Source: Gammaproteobacteria bacterium
GTDB taxonomy: Bacteria > Pseudomonadota > Gammaproteobacteria > SZUA-152
Direction: 5' to 3'
Assembly: GCA_024762755.1 (NCBI GenBank)
Contig: JANTGX010000072.1
Span: forward strand, 1 to 9,330
DNA length: 9,330 bases
Positions 1 through 5,590 of this stretch are shown here, piece by piece (position 1 is the first letter of the stretch; every line of letters begins with the position of its first letter). A program made the translations under genes and the position numbers. Under the pieces are notes generated by a model. The model saw nothing but the letters and a program-made list of their open reading frames with translations, did not search any database and was not told the DNA's origin.

Positions 1-45
1 ATGTTCGTCCTACGTGTGATTGTCCACAACCCTCCCTGGATGAAA

Positions 46-132
46 CAAGTAGCCTGGATTGAGCGCAGCGAAACCCGGGGGAATCTGCGCAATGGACACC
101 CGGGTTTCGCTGTACTCAACCCAGGCTACTTG
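46..132. repeat. REP-like long palindrome, 34-base arms
   Basis: Two 34-base arms (46-79 and 99-132) are inverted copies with 31 of 34 positions matching, around a 19-base spacer. The left arm starts CAAGTAGCCTGGATTGAG and contains GCAGCGAAACCCGGG. The core (GAG-GCAGCGAA-CCC) resembles dispersed intergenic palindromes of the REP or small non-autonomous element kind that are common in gammaproteobacteria. It carries no credible gene. The family assignment is from general resemblance, not from a match. Confidence 0.75.
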
Positions 133-171
133 CTGGCAAAGCCCAACGCCGGAGCATGGGAAGAACGCGAA

Positions 172-204
172 TGTTGGGGTTCGCTGTGCTCACCGCCAAC
201 CTAC
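172..204. repeat. Second, shorter REP-like unit of the same family
   Basis: Read on the minus strand this starts GTAGG, then has TGAGCACAGCGAA, then CCCCAACA. It shares the GTAG / TGG / TGAG-GCAGCGAA / CCC plan of the 46-132 palindrome. Its own arms (about GTTGGGG against CCGCCAAC) pair imperfectly. The rest of the stretch up to 302 has no recognisable gene. A loose inverted repeat (GTGGGCA at 235-241, TGCCCAC at 275-281) lies just upstream of the yjbQ ribosome site. Confidence 0.5.
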
Positions 205-302
205 GCCAGGACGGTTTGTGCAGACGTATGTAGAGTGGGCATTGCCCGCCATTTGCCATGTTGTTGGTGGACAGTGCCCACCCCCCAGATTGGGAGATAG
301 CC

Positions 303-713
303 ATGCACAAGACGGTTTCTATCAGCACGCACGAACGCGAACAGCTCATCGACATTACCGACGCCGTGAAGGCCGTGGTACGCGAGAGCGGTATCACAAA
401 CGGTCTGGTCAACGTCTACGCCCAGGGCGCAACGGCGGCGGTGATGATTCAGGAGAATTGGGACGACAGCGTGCAGACGGATGTGGTGCATCTTTTACAG
501 CAGCTCATCCCACGCGGGGTGTGGCTGCACGACGCCCAAGACGGCAATGGCGACGCGCACCTCAAGTCGGGGCTGGTGGGTCCGTCGGAGAGCATCCCGT
601 TGCTCGACGGGGAGCTGGGCCTGTCCACTTGGCAGAATATCTTCTTCTGTGAGTTCGACGGTCCACGGGCAGAGCGGCGCATCGTGGTCACGGTGCTGAC
701 CGACAGGTCCTAG
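303..713 (+). CDS. yjbQ: YjbQ / UPF0047 family protein (secondary thiamine-phosphate synthase-like)
   Basis: 136 aa, about the usual family length (E. coli YjbQ is 138). The ATG at 303 is preceded by GGGAGA at a good distance; an in-frame ATG at 258 would add 15 unlike residues and is not preferred. Family features seen: TAAVMIQEN (about 44-52), GNGDAHLKSGLVG (about 81-93), and GLSTWQNIFFCEFDGPR near the C-terminus. Members are small cytoplasmic beta-sandwich trimers; some show weak thiamine-phosphate synthase activity, but the physiological role is unsettled. Oddity: by my alignment the E. coli segment LQHTSASLTLNEN matches AQGATAAVMIQEN here, so the first conserved His is Gly, while the His of AHLKS is kept. 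The gene stands alone on +, convergent with the nitrate operon. Family certain, function not. Confidence 0.9.
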   Translation: MHKTVSISTHEREQLIDITDAVKAVVRESGITNGLVNVYAQGATAAVMIQENWDDSVQTDVVHLLQQLIPRGVWLHDAQDGNGDAHLKSGLVGPSESIPLLDGELGLSTWQNIFFCEFDGPRAERRIVVTVLTDRS

Positions 714-874
714 TGGTCTCTGTGGAAAGTTGTGTCGCTGTTCGCTTCGTGAGAAGACGCATTTCTGCGTTGGCGACACTCTCAATGGCGTCCTCACTCC
801 AGTCAGTCAGCGCTTTTCCGCCTTGCTCTGTCTCTTCTCGCTGTACCGCTCATTCACAGAACTTTGCGCATGGT
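714..874 (+). repeat. Dispersed intergenic repeat, copy 1
   Basis: This stretch is related to 4971-5132. Shared blocks in the same order are TTCGCTTCGTGAGA (741-754 and 4998-5011), CCGCCTTGCTCTG (818-830 and 5066-5078) and TCACAGAAC (854-862 and 5111-5119). The distance from first to last block is 113 bases in both copies, although the middle block is shifted by 9, so there are compensating insertions and deletions. The upstream edge (CTGTGGAAAG against CTGCGGAACG) also matches. It begins right after the yjbQ stop. I recognise no known element and see no transposase. Confidence 0.7.
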
Positions 875-880
875 CCTACT

Positions 881-1033
881 CGCCGAATCGGCGTGGTTAC
901 GGCCCTGTGGGCCGAGTGAGATCGACGCTGATTCATCGCGGCCTGAGAGGCCACTCCTACGCCGATTGGTCTATGGCCAATGGAGCTGGCACGACGGACA
1001 ATCACTCTAACTATTTGTAGGGGTTGTCCGTCG
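881..1033. other. Hairpin cluster in the convergent gap between yjbQ and nrtD
   Basis: Successive short palindromes: 881-893 (CGCCG/CGGCG), 901-913 (GGCCC/GGGCC, loop TGT), 940-952 (GGCCT/AGGCC, loop GAG), 965-981 (ATTGG/CCAAT) and 992-1033 (10 perfect pairs CGACGGACAA/TTGTCCGTCG, loop 22). A further long-range pair, AATCGGCGT 886-894 with ACGCCGATT 959-967, would enclose two of the hairpins. No T-tract follows on either strand, so they are not canonical intrinsic terminators. They may insulate the convergent transcripts or form a structured RNA. No gene is seen between 714 and 1079. Confidence 0.4.
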
Positions 1034-1079
1034 GGTCGCAAAAGTCATTGGTGATCCATCCCGGCCTGAAGTGTTGCTA

Positions 1080-1937
1080 TCAACTCACGAGGCGTACAAC
1101 GGGTTCGGCAGGTTCAGAGGGGTCGTTGTCATTATCCTCGTCATCTTTTTGCGTCTTCTGCAAGTGACGCTCATGGAGAAAGCGTACCACCTCGGCGCGG
1201 TAATGGTTGTAGGTGGGGTTCTCCGCCAGCGCCAGGCGGTCCCTGGGTCGTGGTAGATCGATGTCGAGAATTTCACCCACTTTGGCATTCGGGCCATTGG
1301 TCATCATGACGATACGGTCCGAGAGCAGAACGGCTTCGTCGACGTCATGGGTGATCATGATGACGGTGTTGTTGAGGCGTGTCTGAATTTCCATGAGGCT
1401 GTCCTGCATGTGCGTGCGGGTCAGTGAATCGAGGGCACCAAAGGGTTCGTCCATGAGTAGAACCTTGGGCTCCATGGCGAGGGCGCGGGCGATACCGACG
1501 CGCTGTTTCATGCCGCCGGATATCTCGTCCGGCTTGCGGTCCAGCGCATGGCTCATGTGCACCAGTTCGAGATTGTGCAGGGTCCATTCGTGGCGTTCAT
1601 CTTTGCTCTTGGACTTTTTGAATACCTGATCAACGGCAAGGCGAACGTTGTCGTATACGGAAAGCCAGGGCATCAGGGAATGGTGCTGGAAAACCACGGC
1701 GCGATCCGGTCCCGGTTCATCGACTTCCTTGCCTTCCAGGATGACGCCGCCCTCCGTCGCCTGCAGCAGGCCAGCGACAATATTGAGCACCGTGGACTTG
1801 CCGCACCCGGAATGGCCGATCAAAGAGACGAACTCCCCTTGATCGAGTTTGAGATTCACGCCATCAAGCACGGTCAATGGGCCATTGTCTGTGGGAAAGG
1901 TGATGCCAACGTGATCGATTTCTAGATATTTTGTCAT
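1080..1937 (-). CDS. nrtD: Nitrate ABC transporter ATP-binding protein (NrtD/NasD type)
   Basis: 285-residue cytoplasmic ATPase that powers nitrate (possibly also nitrite) import with the NrtB permease. Seen in order: Walker A GHSGCGKST (41-49), Q-loop Q84 in FQHHSLMPW, signature SGGMKQR (140-146), Walker B LLMDEP (160-165), D-loop GALD, H-loop His197 in MITHDVDEA. Sequence and neighbours fit the nitrate/sulfonate/taurine importer group, nitrate branch. A polar, acidic tail (KDDEDNDNDPSEPAEP) follows the fold after about residue 260. The ATG at 1937 has no clear Shine-Dalgarno (only AGGCGA about 10 bases upstream), so translation may be coupled or weak. The gene is 51 bases after the nrtB stop and is the last of the operon in this window. 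All catalytic motifs are intact. The nitrate substrate is inferred from the operon. Confidence 0.95.
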   Translation of the reverse strand: MTKYLEIDHVGITFPTDNGPLTVLDGVNLKLDQGEFVSLIGHSGCGKSTVLNIVAGLLQATEGGVILEGKEVDEPGPDRAVVFQHHSLMPWLSVYDNVRLAVDQVFKKSKSKDERHEWTLHNLELVHMSHALDRKPDEISGGMKQRVGIARALAMEPKVLLMDEPFGALDSLTRTHMQDSLMEIQTRLNNTVIMITHDVDEAVLLSDRIVMMTNGPNAKVGEILDIDLPRPRDRLALAENPTYNHYRAEVVRFLHERHLQKTQKDDEDNDNDPSEPAEPVVRLVS

Positions 1938-1950
1938 GAGTATTTTTCGC

Positions 1951-1980
1951 CTATTGATAGATGGCCTATTGATAGATGGC
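1951..1980. repeat. Perfect 15-base tandem duplication in the nrtB-nrtD gap
   Basis: CTATTGATAGATGGC occurs twice in a row (1951-1965 and 1966-1980). It fills most of the 51-base space between the nrtB stop and the nrtD start, on the side where a ribosome site would be. It looks like a recent slippage duplication, and it lengthens the spacer by 15 bases without supplying a clear Shine-Dalgarno. Confidence 0.85.
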
Positions 1981-1988
1981 CCAAGGGA

Positions 1989-2999
1989 TTAACGCAAAAT
2001 AGCATTTTTGTCCCAGCTCACGGCCTTTTGTAGCCAGAGCATGCTGCGATCCAGCAGGAAACCGATTGCGCCGATGGCTATCACGGCCACCATGATGCGT
2101 GCCAGGGAATTGGAGCTGCCATTCTGGAATTCATCCCAGACAAATTTGCCCAGGCCGGGATTCTGCGCCAGCATCTCCGCCGCAATCAGTACCATCCAGC
2201 CGATGCTCAGGGACAGGCGCAGGCCGGTGAACATCATGGGGATCGACGAGGGAAGGATGATTTTCACGGTTTTGGTGAGCCAGCCCAGTCGCAGGACACG
2301 GCTGACATTGATCAAATCCTTGTCGACACCAGCCACACCCACGGCGGTATTGATAATCGTCGGCCACAGGCAGCACAAGGTGACGGTGATGGCCGAGGTC
2401 AGAAAGGACTTGGAGAATAAGGGGTCGTTAGAAACATACACGGCGGAGACCACCATCGTCACCAGAGGCAGCCAAGCCAGCGGTGATATCGGCTTGAGCA
2501 ACTGGATGATAGGGTTGAATGCCGCGTATAGCATGTGATTCATGCCTATGAGTATGCCCAGCGGTATGGCGATCAAGGATGCCAGGAGAAAACCCGTGGC
2601 AACCGTACCCAGGCTGGTGAAGATCTGGTCGATAAAGGTCTCTTTGCCGGTGTATTTGCGGTTTTTCAGGCGCTCTATTTTTTCCTCCGGCTTGCCGGCG
2701 GCCACGGCCTTGTCGATGCGTTTCTGCAGACGTTCATAGAAAGCGGCTTCTTTTACCCGTTCCTCCTGATACTCAGCCCATAACGCCTTTGTCTGTTCCC
2801 AGACCTTTTCCGGGCCGGGAAATACGCCCAGTGAGGTCTGTACCTGGCTGGCTCCTACTGACCAGAGCATTAAAAATGCCAAGATGGCGACAAAGGGTAC
2901 TAGTAGAGACTTGGCCAGTTTCTGTGGCGAAAAGGCTGCCATGAGTTTGTTCAGGCGCTCATAGATAGGGCTTGGTGTCAGAGTTGTTGCATGGTTCAT
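1989..2999 (-). CDS. nrtB: Nitrate ABC transporter permease (NrtB/NasE type)
   Basis: 336 aa, inner-membrane channel subunit of the nitrate importer; forms the pathway with NrtD as ATPase and NrtA as receptor. A first hydrophobic segment (about 32-50) is followed by a long charged, helix-prone periplasmic insert (about 66-120, rich in E, K, R), then the core permease domain with further segments from about 128 on. The cytoplasmic coupling loop of binding-protein-dependent permeases is seen at about 234-253 (RVLRLGWLTKTVKIILPSSI). The ATG at 2999 is preceded by GAGGA with 7-base spacing. An upstream in-frame start at 3041 would lie inside the 3015-3057 hairpin and is rejected. The gene follows nrtA by 60 bases. 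The charged insert is, from memory, typical of proteobacterial nitrate permeases. Confidence 0.93.
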   Translation of the reverse strand: MNHATTLTPSPIYERLNKLMAAFSPQKLAKSLLVPFVAILAFLMLWSVGASQVQTSLGVFPGPEKVWEQTKALWAEYQEERVKEAAFYERLQKRIDKAVAAGKPEEKIERLKNRKYTGKETFIDQIFTSLGTVATGFLLASLIAIPLGILIGMNHMLYAAFNPIIQLLKPISPLAWLPLVTMVVSAVYVSNDPLFSKSFLTSAITVTLCCLWPTIINTAVGVAGVDKDLINVSRVLRLGWLTKTVKIILPSSIPMMFTGLRLSLSIGWMVLIAAEMLAQNPGLGKFVWDEFQNGSSNSLARIMVAVIAIGAIGFLLDRSMLWLQKAVSWDKNAILR

Positions 3000-3014
3000 T
3001 TCGATTCCTCGCTT

Positions 3015-3057
3015 GCAGCCATTCACCCGGTAATTCAACAACCGGGTGAATGGCTGC
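3015..3057 (-). promoter_or_regulatory. Strong intercistronic stem-loop between nrtA and nrtB
   Basis: A perfect 17-base inverted repeat (3015-3031 and 3041-3057, GCAGCCATTCACCCGGT and its complement) with a 9-base loop. It starts 3 bases after the nrtA stop and ends about 5 bases before the nrtB Shine-Dalgarno. No T-tract follows, so it is not a simple terminator. By position it could protect the nrtA part of the mRNA from 3' decay and so keep binding protein in excess over permease, as known for malE-malF; that role is inference. Confidence 0.85.
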
Positions 3058-3059
3058 GA

Positions 3060-4490
3060 TTAGATCTTTTCCTTACCTTTCAGGCCGATCGGGAACTGCT
3101 GAAGATATTTGTTGGGCTGGGTGCCGTCATAGGTGATCCCATCGATGAACTCGGTCTGCGGCTTGCGATAGCCTGTTTCCGTGTCAAAGTTCGGGAACTC
3201 AGACGCTTTCATCTTTCCTTCTGCAATCAGCTCTCGGGCAGCCTTCTCGTAGATATCCGGCCGATATACGCTCTTGGCGACCTTGTCGTACCAGCTATCC
3301 GGTTTGTACTCGTCGATCTGCCCCCAACGGCGCATCTGGGTGAGATACCAGACGGCATCCGAGTAATAGGGATAGGTGGCGAAGTAACGGAAGAACACGT
3401 TGAAGTCGGGCAACTTGCGCTTGTCGCCCTTTTCATATTCGAAGGTGCCCGTCATGGAGTTGGCGATGACGTCGTAGTCCGCGCCCACATAGTTCGACTG
3501 GGAAAGAATCTTCACGGCCTCGGGTCGATTGGCGTCGTTGTTCTCATCCAACCACTTGGCCGCACGAAGCAGGGCCTTGACGATGTGCACGGTGGTGTTC
3601 GGGTATTTTTCCGTGAACGACTCGGACATACCGAAGACCTTTTCCGGATTGTTCTTCCAGATTTCGTAGTCGGTGATCACTGGCACGCCGATGCCCTTGA
3701 AGACAGCCTGTTGATTCCAGGGCTCGCCCACGCAGTAGCCGTAAATCGTGCCGGCTTCCAGGGTCGATGGCATCTGCGGCGGTGGTGTGACCGACAGCAG
3801 TACGTCGGCCTTCAAGGTGCCGGAGGTATCACCTTTCGCGGGGGCGTAGTAACCGGGGTTCAGGCCGCCGGCGGCGAGCCAGTAACGCAGCTCATAGTTG
3901 TGGGTGGATACCGGGAAGACCATGCCCATCTTGAAGGGCTTGCCTTCATCCCTATATTTGTCCACCACCGGCTTGAGGTACTTGGCGCTGATCGGGTGCT
4001 TCGGTTTGCCATCGGCCCGTTTGGGGATGAGGGGCTTCATCTGTTTCCAGACTTCGTTGGATACGGTGATTCCGTTGCCGTTGAGGTCCATGCTGAAGGG
4101 GGTGACGATATGGGCCTTGGTGCCATAGCCGATGGTGGCCGCCAATGGCTGACCGGCCAGCATGTGTGCGCCGTCGAGGCGTCCATCGATGACGCCATCG
4201 AGCAGTACCTTCCAGTTGGCCTGGGCTTCGAGCGTCACATAGAGGCCTTCATCCTCGAAAAAACCCTTCTCATAGGCGATGGCCAGCGGCGCCATGTCGG
4301 TGAGCTTGATGAAACCGAATTTCAGGTCTTCCTTTTCCGGTTCTCCCGTGGCGGCCTGCGCGGTGAGCGTGACGCTGCCCAAACCCAGTCCTGTGCCGAT
4401 GATCAGGCCCAGCAGGGCTTTTTTCAGCAATCTGCGGGGTTCAGCCATCTTGGAATTACACATGCGTTTTTGACGCGCCTCACTTTTCAT
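3060..4490 (-). CDS. nrtA: Nitrate-binding periplasmic protein (NrtA/CmpA family)
   Basis: 476-residue substrate receptor of the nitrate ABC importer. N-terminal signal: twin arginine at 19-20 (RRLLKK), hydrophobic stretch about 25-40, and a likely cleavage site after AQA at about 46. There is no lipobox Cys, so it should be a free periplasmic protein rather than the lipoprotein of cyanobacterial NrtA. RRLLKK is weakly Tat-like; Sec export is also possible. Family landmarks: DMAPLAIAYEKGFF (65-78), Trp93, GQPLAA (113-118), STHNYELRYWLAAGG (195-209, with the His of the anion pocket in NrtA) and GEPWNQQAV (255-263). The ATG at 4490 has GGAGAG about 6 bases upstream. First gene of the nrtABD operon, behind the attenuated leader. 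Nitrate rather than bicarbonate (CmpA) is supported by the NasT-type leader and the nasT neighbour. Confidence 0.94.
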   Translation of the reverse strand: MKSEARQKRMCNSKMAEPRRLLKKALLGLIIGTGLGLGSVTLTAQAATGEPEKEDLKFGFIKLTDMAPLAIAYEKGFFEDEGLYVTLEAQANWKVLLDGVIDGRLDGAHMLAGQPLAATIGYGTKAHIVTPFSMDLNGNGITVSNEVWKQMKPLIPKRADGKPKHPISAKYLKPVVDKYRDEGKPFKMGMVFPVSTHNYELRYWLAAGGLNPGYYAPAKGDTSGTLKADVLLSVTPPPQMPSTLEAGTIYGYCVGEPWNQQAVFKGIGVPVITDYEIWKNNPEKVFGMSESFTEKYPNTTVHIVKALLRAAKWLDENNDANRPEAVKILSQSNYVGADYDVIANSMTGTFEYEKGDKRKLPDFNVFFRYFATYPYYSDAVWYLTQMRRWGQIDEYKPDSWYDKVAKSVYRPDIYEKAARELIAEGKMKASEFPNFDTETGYRKPQTEFIDGITYDGTQPNKYLQQFPIGLKGKEKI

Positions 4491-4546
4491 TTTGACTCTC
4501 CAGTTTCTCTTCGATTGCTCAGCAGTCTTTGCCCAAAAATGTTTAC

Positions 4547-4595
4547 AAAAAAACGTCCGTGGAGGCCGGGTCTTGTGACCTGGCCTCCACGGACG
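4547..4595 (-). terminator. Intrinsic terminator (attenuator) in the nrtA leader
   Basis: On the minus strand a 19-pair stem (4577-4595 with 4554-4572, 14 of them a perfect run CGTCCGTGGAGGCC, one G-U) closes a 4-base loop. It is followed at once by seven T (4553-4547). It lies about 57 bases before the nrtA start and downstream of the sigma-54 promoter, so by default it would stop transcription before the operon. Confidence 0.93.
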
Positions 4596-4627
4596 CCGTT
4601 GTCCGGTACAAGCCTTCGGTGGCCTGT
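4590..4627 (-). promoter_or_regulatory. ANTAR-type antiterminator target (P1 and P2 hexaloop hairpins) before nrtA
   Basis: P1 (4608-4627): ACAGGCC-[ACCGAA]-GGCTTGT, seven pairs with one G-U. After a 2-base linker comes P2 (4590-4605): CGGAC-[AACGGC]-GTCCG, five pairs. Both loops are six bases with A at position 1 and G at position 4, the signature published for RNAs bound by ANTAR proteins. The 3' arm of P2 is part of the 5' arm of the terminator, so P2 and the terminator exclude each other. Stabilising P2 by NasT would permit read-through into nrtABD. The fit of four independent features makes this a strong call. Confidence 0.88.
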
Positions 4628-4763
4628 CATCAATTCGCTGTTTTGCCTGACATCGTCGTGGCAGTGAATAGAACTCCTCTCAAGGGCGTCATGGCGCCGT
4701 TGCCATGGCGTGTTCATCAACAGAGAGCGAGCACTGCGAACGAAGTTTGTCTATTCGATATCT

Positions 4764-4779
4764 AGCAATTCACGTGCCA
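4764..4779 (-). promoter_or_regulatory. Sigma-54 (-24/-12) promoter for nrtABD
   Basis: Read on minus: TGGCACGTGAATTGCT, matching the consensus TGGCACG-N4-TTGCW at every defined position, with the invariant GG and GC exactly 10 bases apart. The predicted start of transcription is near 4753, giving a leader of about 260 nt that carries P1, P2 and the terminator. Confidence 0.9.
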
Positions 4780-4780
4780 C

Positions 4781-4810
4781 AATAATAATATCAAGTAAAT
4801 CAATAACAAG
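4781..4810. promoter_or_regulatory. AT-rich spacer, possible IHF bend site
   Basis: 25 of 30 bases are A or T, between the -24 element and the NtrC-like boxes, in a GC-rich genome. TATCAA (4789-4794) and AATCAA (4798-4803) match the first half of the IHF core (WATCAA), but the TTR half is not present. IHF commonly bends DNA at this place in sigma-54 promoters. Confidence 0.3.
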
Positions 4811-4830
4811 AAGTTGAGTGAAGGCTGCCG

Positions 4831-4847
4831 TGCTCCCTGTGGGTGCA
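4831..4847. promoter_or_regulatory. NtrC-like enhancer box, promoter-proximal
   Basis: On minus, TGCACC-N5-GGAGCA, one mismatch from the dyad TGCACC-N5-GGTGCA. It is centred about 86 bases upstream of the predicted start. Confidence 0.65.
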
Positions 4848-4874
4848 ATGGCAAGGTGCTCGATGGCGGTCGTT

Positions 4875-4891
4875 TGCACCGATGTGGTGCG
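4875..4891. promoter_or_regulatory. NtrC-like enhancer box, promoter-distal
   Basis: TGCACC-N5-GGTGCG, one terminal mismatch from the full dyad. It is centred about 130 bases upstream of the predicted start and 44 bases from the proximal box, about four helical turns, so both boxes face roughly the same side. Paired boxes at this distance are typical of NtrC-activated promoters. Confidence 0.75.
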
Positions 4892-4970
4892 ATCCCGTCG
4901 ATGCGACGGCCGCTGCGGATGGGCGTCGACGGCAGAGGTAGGTTTCACCTGTTGGTCGTCTTGGGTTTGG

Positions 4971-5132
4971 TGTTGCCTGCGGAACGATATGTCACCGTTC
5001 GCTTCGTGAGAGGCGAAATTCTGCGTGGGTGAAGCTCGAAATGGAGCGCCCGTTCCGGCAATTTGCCGCCTTGCTCTGCCCCTTCTCTCTGTTCTTTCTG
5101 TGCTCCTTGGTCACAGAACCTTCTGCAGGGGC
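4971..5132 (+). repeat. Dispersed intergenic repeat, copy 2
   Basis: Counterpart of 714-874, same orientation, sharing TTCGCTTCGTGAGA, CCGCCTTGCTCTG and TCACAGAAC in order with equal overall spacing. It ends just before the globin-gene stop codon (5135), while copy 1 begins just after the yjbQ stop. Both copies sit at gene 3' ends, but in opposite sense relative to the gene. It overlaps no recognised gene. Confidence 0.7.
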
Positions 5133-5134
5133 CC

Positions 5135-5590
5135 CTAGCGGGGCGGGCGGATTTGGTAGGTTTTGGTTTGCGAAAACGTGATGGGTTTCGGGGTGAGTGG
5201 ATTTTCTGTCAGACAGAAAAACGCCTCTTTCCAGGCATCGAGAACCGCCTCGGTCAGCGTACCGCCGAGCACGTCCTGTAGCGACGCGCGCAGCGCATCG
5301 CCCAGCATGGGGTAGTCTTCGGGGGCGAGTCGGTTGAACACATCTGCGGCGGCCTGCTGCGGCCGGGTATCGGCTTTGTCGTCCGGGGTGCCGACGGATC
5401 GGGAGAATGTAGTCATAATCCTGGCGAGCATCCTGGGATGGTTGCCGGGGTCTTTGACGAACCTGGCCCAGGTCCGTGGATATGTTTTCTTTAGGCGCAC
5501 GTGCAGACGTACGGCAATATCTTTTCCGTATTCTTCCAGTACGGGCTGCGTGGCATTGATGGTGTGGACGACGGTCTGGGACAGGGGCAT
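5135..5590 (-). CDS. Small globin-domain protein lacking the proximal histidine
   Basis: 151 aa, single domain, cytoplasmic (no signal or membrane segment). Similarity to the globin domain of flavohemoglobin Hmp is clear: LSQTVVHTINATQPVLEEYG at the N-terminus, APEDYPMLGDALRASL (89-104) against PEQYPIVG-L-A-L, and EAVLDAWKEAF (114-124) against EVLDAWGKAY. The CD1 Phe is kept (F44). The B10 Tyr aligns with His30. The proximal F8 position falls at about 82-83 (Ala/Asp), and there is no His anywhere after residue 51. Normal His-ligated heme is therefore not possible. The flavin/NAD reductase part of Hmp is absent. The start at 5590 is chosen for GAGGTG 6 bases upstream; the frame is open to 5776 but has no support there. 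It lies between the porin and nrtA on the same strand, so a role in nitrate or nitrite handling or sensing is guessed from position only. Confidence 0.78.
   Translation of the reverse strand: MPLSQTVVHTINATQPVLEEYGKDIAVRLHVRLKKTYPRTWARFVKDPGNHPRMLARIMTTFSRSVGTPDDKADTRPQQAAADVFNRLAPEDYPMLGDALRASLQDVLGGTLTEAVLDAWKEAFFCLTENPLTPKPITFSQTKTYQIRPPR

Noticed and set aside
3000..3041. N-terminal extension of nrtB from 3041
   Set aside because: The added codons lie in the perfect hairpin, and a good GAGGA site points to the ATG at 2999.
2991..4667. 558-codon open frame on + opposite nrtA
   Set aside because: It is the antisense shadow of the well-supported nrtA gene in GC-rich DNA; no family resemblance or ribosome site, and it runs through the leader terminator.
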